Assembly: GCA_964384025.1 (NCBI GenBank)
Contig: CAYLJJ010000059.1
Coordinates: forward strand, 1 to 43,529
DNA: 43,529 nt
Origin: CAYLJJ01 sp964384025
GTDB lineage: Bacteria > Myxococcota_A > Bradymonadia > UBA7976 > UBA1532
Direction of reading: 5' to 3'
This document shows, one piece after another, positions 42,593 through 43,529 of the stretch. A program made the position numbers and the translations under genes. The notes beneath the pieces were generated by a model that searched no databases, was not told where the DNA came from, and saw only the letters and a list, made by a program, of their open reading frames with translations. The first letter of the stretch is position 1, and each line of letters begins with the position of its first letter.

Positions 42593-42613
42593 AGGGTGCC
42601 CGTCTGCCATGGC
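42593..42613 (+). repeat. 21-bp direct repeat, left copy
   Basis: AGGGTGCCCGTCTGCCATGG plus a final C. It is repeated with one mismatch at 43444-43464. It lies just left of the transposase remnant. Similarity beyond the 21 bases is slight. Confidence 0.8.
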
Positions 42614-42699
42614 GGATGGAGGTGAGAAAGGGCGAAGAAGATCCCCCCTCTTGGTATGTGGAGGTTGCGAAACCAAAATCACAGCCAAAAAGAGGAATC

Positions 42700-43415
42700 G
42701 ATGGAAGGTTGTCACGAGTTTGCTCTTGGAGCGAATACAGAACTCAAAAAGCTACAAAGACTCGTAACCCAAAGGTTTTTGATTCCAGAGGATGAAGCAG
42801 GAGAGCGCTTAGAAGAGTTTGAGAAGCAGCTCCTCAAGGCGGTGTTGGGAGGCGAGATCCTGGGGGCGGAGTTGAAGCGGCTGGATGTTGAGCGTGAGGG
42901 GTCATCGTGGGGGGCAAACGACACCGACGGCAGTCAGAGAAAACGATGGGGCGCTATGACAGCCTGTTCGGGCTCCTTGAGCCGCAACGGCAGACGTACC
43001 AAGAGCGTGGTGGGCGTGGAGGTCGAACGGTGTGCCCGTTGGAGATGCGGGTGGGGATGGTGGGAGGACGATGGACTCCAGCCAAACAGCCTGCCTCTGG
43101 CTGCCACAGTTGCAGTGCTTCTGGTATCTGCCGACGGGATCATGGTGTCGATGAAGGACGCACACCTAAAATTGGTAAAAAAGACTAGGGACCAAAGGGT
43201 CATAAAGAAGCGACCAGTAGAACGATTTCATTGTTCGATCAATTTGGTAAATTCCTGCATACTCAGCATCTTGCTCGTGTGCCTGAGTCCAAAAAAATAA
43301 CACTTCAAGAGCAGCTCACCCAGGAACTAAAATATTTCATCAAGATGTATCCTAATGCTGAAATTCAAGCATGATGGTGCTGAGCATTTATGGAGCATCT
43401 TTTCTAAAAGACCCT
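42700..43415 (+). pseudogene. Decayed ISKra4-family transposase
   Basis: The reading moves between frames but keeps the family order. First an N-terminal helical part (ELKKLQRLVTQRFLIPEDE); then, in another frame, RYDSLFGLLEPQRQTYQERG and CPLEMRVGMVGGRWTP; then VLLVSADGIMVSMKDA; then KEATSRTISLFDQFGKFL and RVPESKKITLQEQLTQEL; and after one more shift DGAEHLWSIFSKR. In intact ISKra4 proteins these blocks are R-Y-T-G-V, YQ.RGG..CPL..RAGIVGG..TP, SLDGVMVPMK, MPE..K.TL..QL and ADGA...W. About 90-100 residues between WTP and DGVMV appear deleted, and the C-terminus with its histidine region is absent. It is a dead fragment with several frameshifts. Terminal inverted repeats were not found. Confidence 0.8.
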
Positions 43416-43443
43416 CGTCGCCCAGAGACTCAAGTGCTCCGGC

Positions 43444-43464
43444 AGGGTGCCCATCTGCCATGGC
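43444..43464 (+). repeat. 21-bp direct repeat, right copy
   Basis: The same word as at 42593-42613 with one G-to-A change (AGGGTGCCCATCTGCCATGG plus C). The two copies bracket the transposase remnant, 851 bases apart start to start. Sequence from 43465 to the window end holds no gene I can support. Confidence 0.8.
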
Positions 43465-43529
43465 AAACGTAGCTAGAAAAGAACCCTCCTCCACTCCGCA
43501 GCACCGGATCTTCTCAGGCAGCAAGCCTC

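Noticed and set aside
42656..43300. A 214-codon intact gene
   Set aside because: Conserved transposase blocks lie in different frames, so this frame only strings together pieces of a dead gene.

Overview
The window looks like chromosomal DNA from a Gram-negative bacterium of the former Deltaproteobacteria, most likely Myxococcota or Bradymonadota. This is an inference, not a proof. The grounds are acidic lipoproteins with long Asp-rich linkers, an AgmX/PglI-type C-terminal domain, a MopE-type metal-binding motif between bacterial Ig-like modules, a membrane-anchored PknB-like kinase, and a mid-to-high G+C background broken by AT-rich islands. There is no phage, plasmid or CRISPR signature. 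The only mobile element is a decayed ISKra4-type transposase at the right edge.

Layout. 1-2.5 kb: an AT-rich, gene-poor end with a bacteriohemerythrin and a bile acid/ACR3-fold transporter. 2.9-5.3 kb: a thiol-redox group (glutaredoxin-like lipoprotein, DsbD-type transporter with its thioredoxin domain at the N-terminus) followed by tRNA-Cys(GCA) with a visible promoter and terminator. 5.4-10.3 kb: an M74 murein endopeptidase with LysM, an overlapping XPB helicase/Bax1 (DUF790) pair, a MazG-like pyrophosphohydrolase and RecX. 10.3-18.8 kb: two large surface lipoproteins, a YafJ-type amidotransferase, a GNAT enzyme, a macro-domain gene broken by two frameshifts, and an AgmX-type protein. 19.1-20.7 kb: a CheY-CheR-CheX-like operon. 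20.7-31.6 kb: a long minus-strand run of a Ser/Thr kinase, PncB, CheY-CheC-diguanylate cyclase, CopA-CopZ, a small coiled-coil membrane protein and an M16 peptidase pair. 32-36.2 kb: an MFS transporter, a metallo-beta-lactamase ORF and a NUDIX ORF that look like two halves of one fused gene, then a GT4 glycosyltransferase. 36.2-42.4 kb: an S15/CocE-type lipoprotein hydrolase, an alpha/beta hydrolase, a class III aminotransferase and a CoA-acylating semialdehyde dehydrogenase. 42.4-43.5 kb: transposase remnant and a 21-bp direct repeat.

How the genes work together. Repair and nucleotide hygiene functions sit close together (XPB-Bax1, RecX, MazG-like, NUDIX, macro domain). The two Che modules contain receivers, a methyltransferase and CheC/CheX-type phosphatases but no CheA, CheW or receptor. 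One is joined to a GGDEF enzyme, which suggests phospho-receiver signalling linked to cyclic-di-GMP. The copper pump follows that operon by 27 bases.

The points most worth a second look are the archaeal-style XPB-Bax1 repair pair in a bacterium, the CheY-CheC-GGDEF operon, and the NUDIX/metallo-beta-lactamase gene split at a 44-base stretch made only of G and C.
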